Shown here piece by piece: positions 7,057 through 7,406 of a stretch of DNA of 7,406 nucleotides (position 1 is its first letter; every line of letters begins with the position of its first letter). The notes under the pieces were generated by a model. It saw only the letters and a program-made list of their open reading frames with translations. It did not search any database and had not been told where the DNA came from. The stretch lies in NCBI GenBank assembly GCA_937936695.1, contig CALHCK010000159.1, positions 1 through 7,406 on the forward strand, read 5' to 3'. Source of the stretch: an uncultured Polaribacter sp. Its GTDB lineage: Bacteria; Bacteroidota; Bacteroidia; Flavobacteriales; Flavobacteriaceae. The position numbers and the translations under genes are program-made.

Positions 7057-7406
7057 TTGAAAAAAATAATCTATTTAGTAATCGTTTTTTCTTTTGTGAT
7101 GAGTTCTTGTTCATCATCCTCTACTTATACCAGAACAGCTAAAAAAACTGTTACTAAGGCAGATAAAATAGTAGCCAATGCGTTAAGTTATAAAGGAACA
7201 AGATATAAATTTGGAGGCACTACCAGAAAAGGTATGGATTGCTCAGGAGTTGTTTATGTAGCTTTTAAAAGTCAACAAATACAATTGCCAAGAGTTTCTA
7301 GAGATATGGCTAACAGAGGGCAAAAAGTAGCTTTAGCCAGAGTAAAGAAAGGTAATTTATTATTTTTTAGAACAGGTAAAAATAGCCGAAGAATAAATCA
7401 TGTAGG
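7057..7406 (+). CDS. NlpC/P60 (C40) lipoprotein, MepS/Spr-like, 3' end cut off by the window edge
   Basis: Predicted envelope lipoprotein with a peptidoglycan cysteine endopeptidase domain; family members cut stem-peptide bonds during cell-wall growth. The visible 116 residues begin with a lipoprotein signal peptide (MKKIIYLVIVFSFV) and a lipobox-like MSSC, with Cys18 as the probable lipidated residue, followed by a Ser/Thr-rich linker. The NlpC/P60 domain starts near residue 36. GTRYKFGGTTRKGMDCSG (47-64) carries the catalytic Cys62, LPRVSRDMANRGQ is the usual following block, and INHVG at the window end carries the catalytic His115. Sequence order resembles E. coli MepS (Spr). The start is TTG at 7057: an in-frame TAA lies at 7051-7053, and the first ATG (7099) would remove the signal peptide. 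The gene begins 8 nt after lpxB and is the fourth gene of the operon. Exact bond specificity is not readable here. Confidence 0.9.
   Translation, partial: MKKIIYLVIVFSFVMSSCSSSSTYTRTAKKTVTKADKIVANALSYKGTRYKFGGTTRKGMDCSGVVYVAFKSQQIQLPRVSRDMANRGQKVALARVKKGNLLFFRTGKNSRRINHV

Overview
The window is AT-rich, compact and reads as a chromosomal segment of a member of the Bacteroidota, most likely the Flavobacteriaceae (inference). Reasons: Lys/Asn/Ile-rich proteins, no clear Shine-Dalgarno sequences, a perfect Bacteroidota-type -7 element (TAnnTTTG) in front of surE, and several TTG starts. The surE / small membrane protein / lpxB / NlpC-P60 order also fits my memory of flavobacterial genomes. No mobile element, CRISPR array, tRNA or rRNA is visible.

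Layout. Positions 1-4697 are all transcribed leftward (minus strand). In transcription order they are a Prc/Tsp tail-specific protease (4697-2577), a 12-bp hairpin that is probably a weak terminator (2556-2521), a hotdog-fold acyl-CoA thioesterase (2504-2055), an aldose 1-epimerase (1988-1098, TTG start) and galactokinase (1083 to beyond position 1, C-terminus cut off). Positions 4698-4878 are a divergent intergenic region. From 4879 to the right edge lies a tight plus-strand operon: surE (4879-5649), an unrecognised three-helix membrane protein (5637-5924, overlapping surE by 13 nt), lpxB (5939-7048) and an NlpC/P60 lipoprotein (from 7057, cut off by the window end).

How the genes fit together. 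The epimerase and galK form a Leloir galactose module: the epimerase converts beta-D-galactose to the alpha anomer that galactokinase phosphorylates. The right-hand operon and the divergent protease lean toward the envelope: LpxB makes the lipid A disaccharide, the NlpC/P60 lipoprotein is a probable peptidoglycan endopeptidase, and Prc is a periplasmic protease. In E. coli, Prc (with NlpI) degrades the NlpC/P60 lipoprotein MepS, so the presence of a Prc and a MepS-like protein on either side of one divergent region is the most interesting functional hint here.

Most of the window is ordinary core-genome sequence. I see no convincing undescribed system. The points worth a second look are the Prc/MepS-like neighbourhood, the uncharacterised membrane protein inside the surE-lpxB operon, the hairpin 16 nt before the thioesterase start, the very short predicted surE leader, and the cluster of TTG starts.
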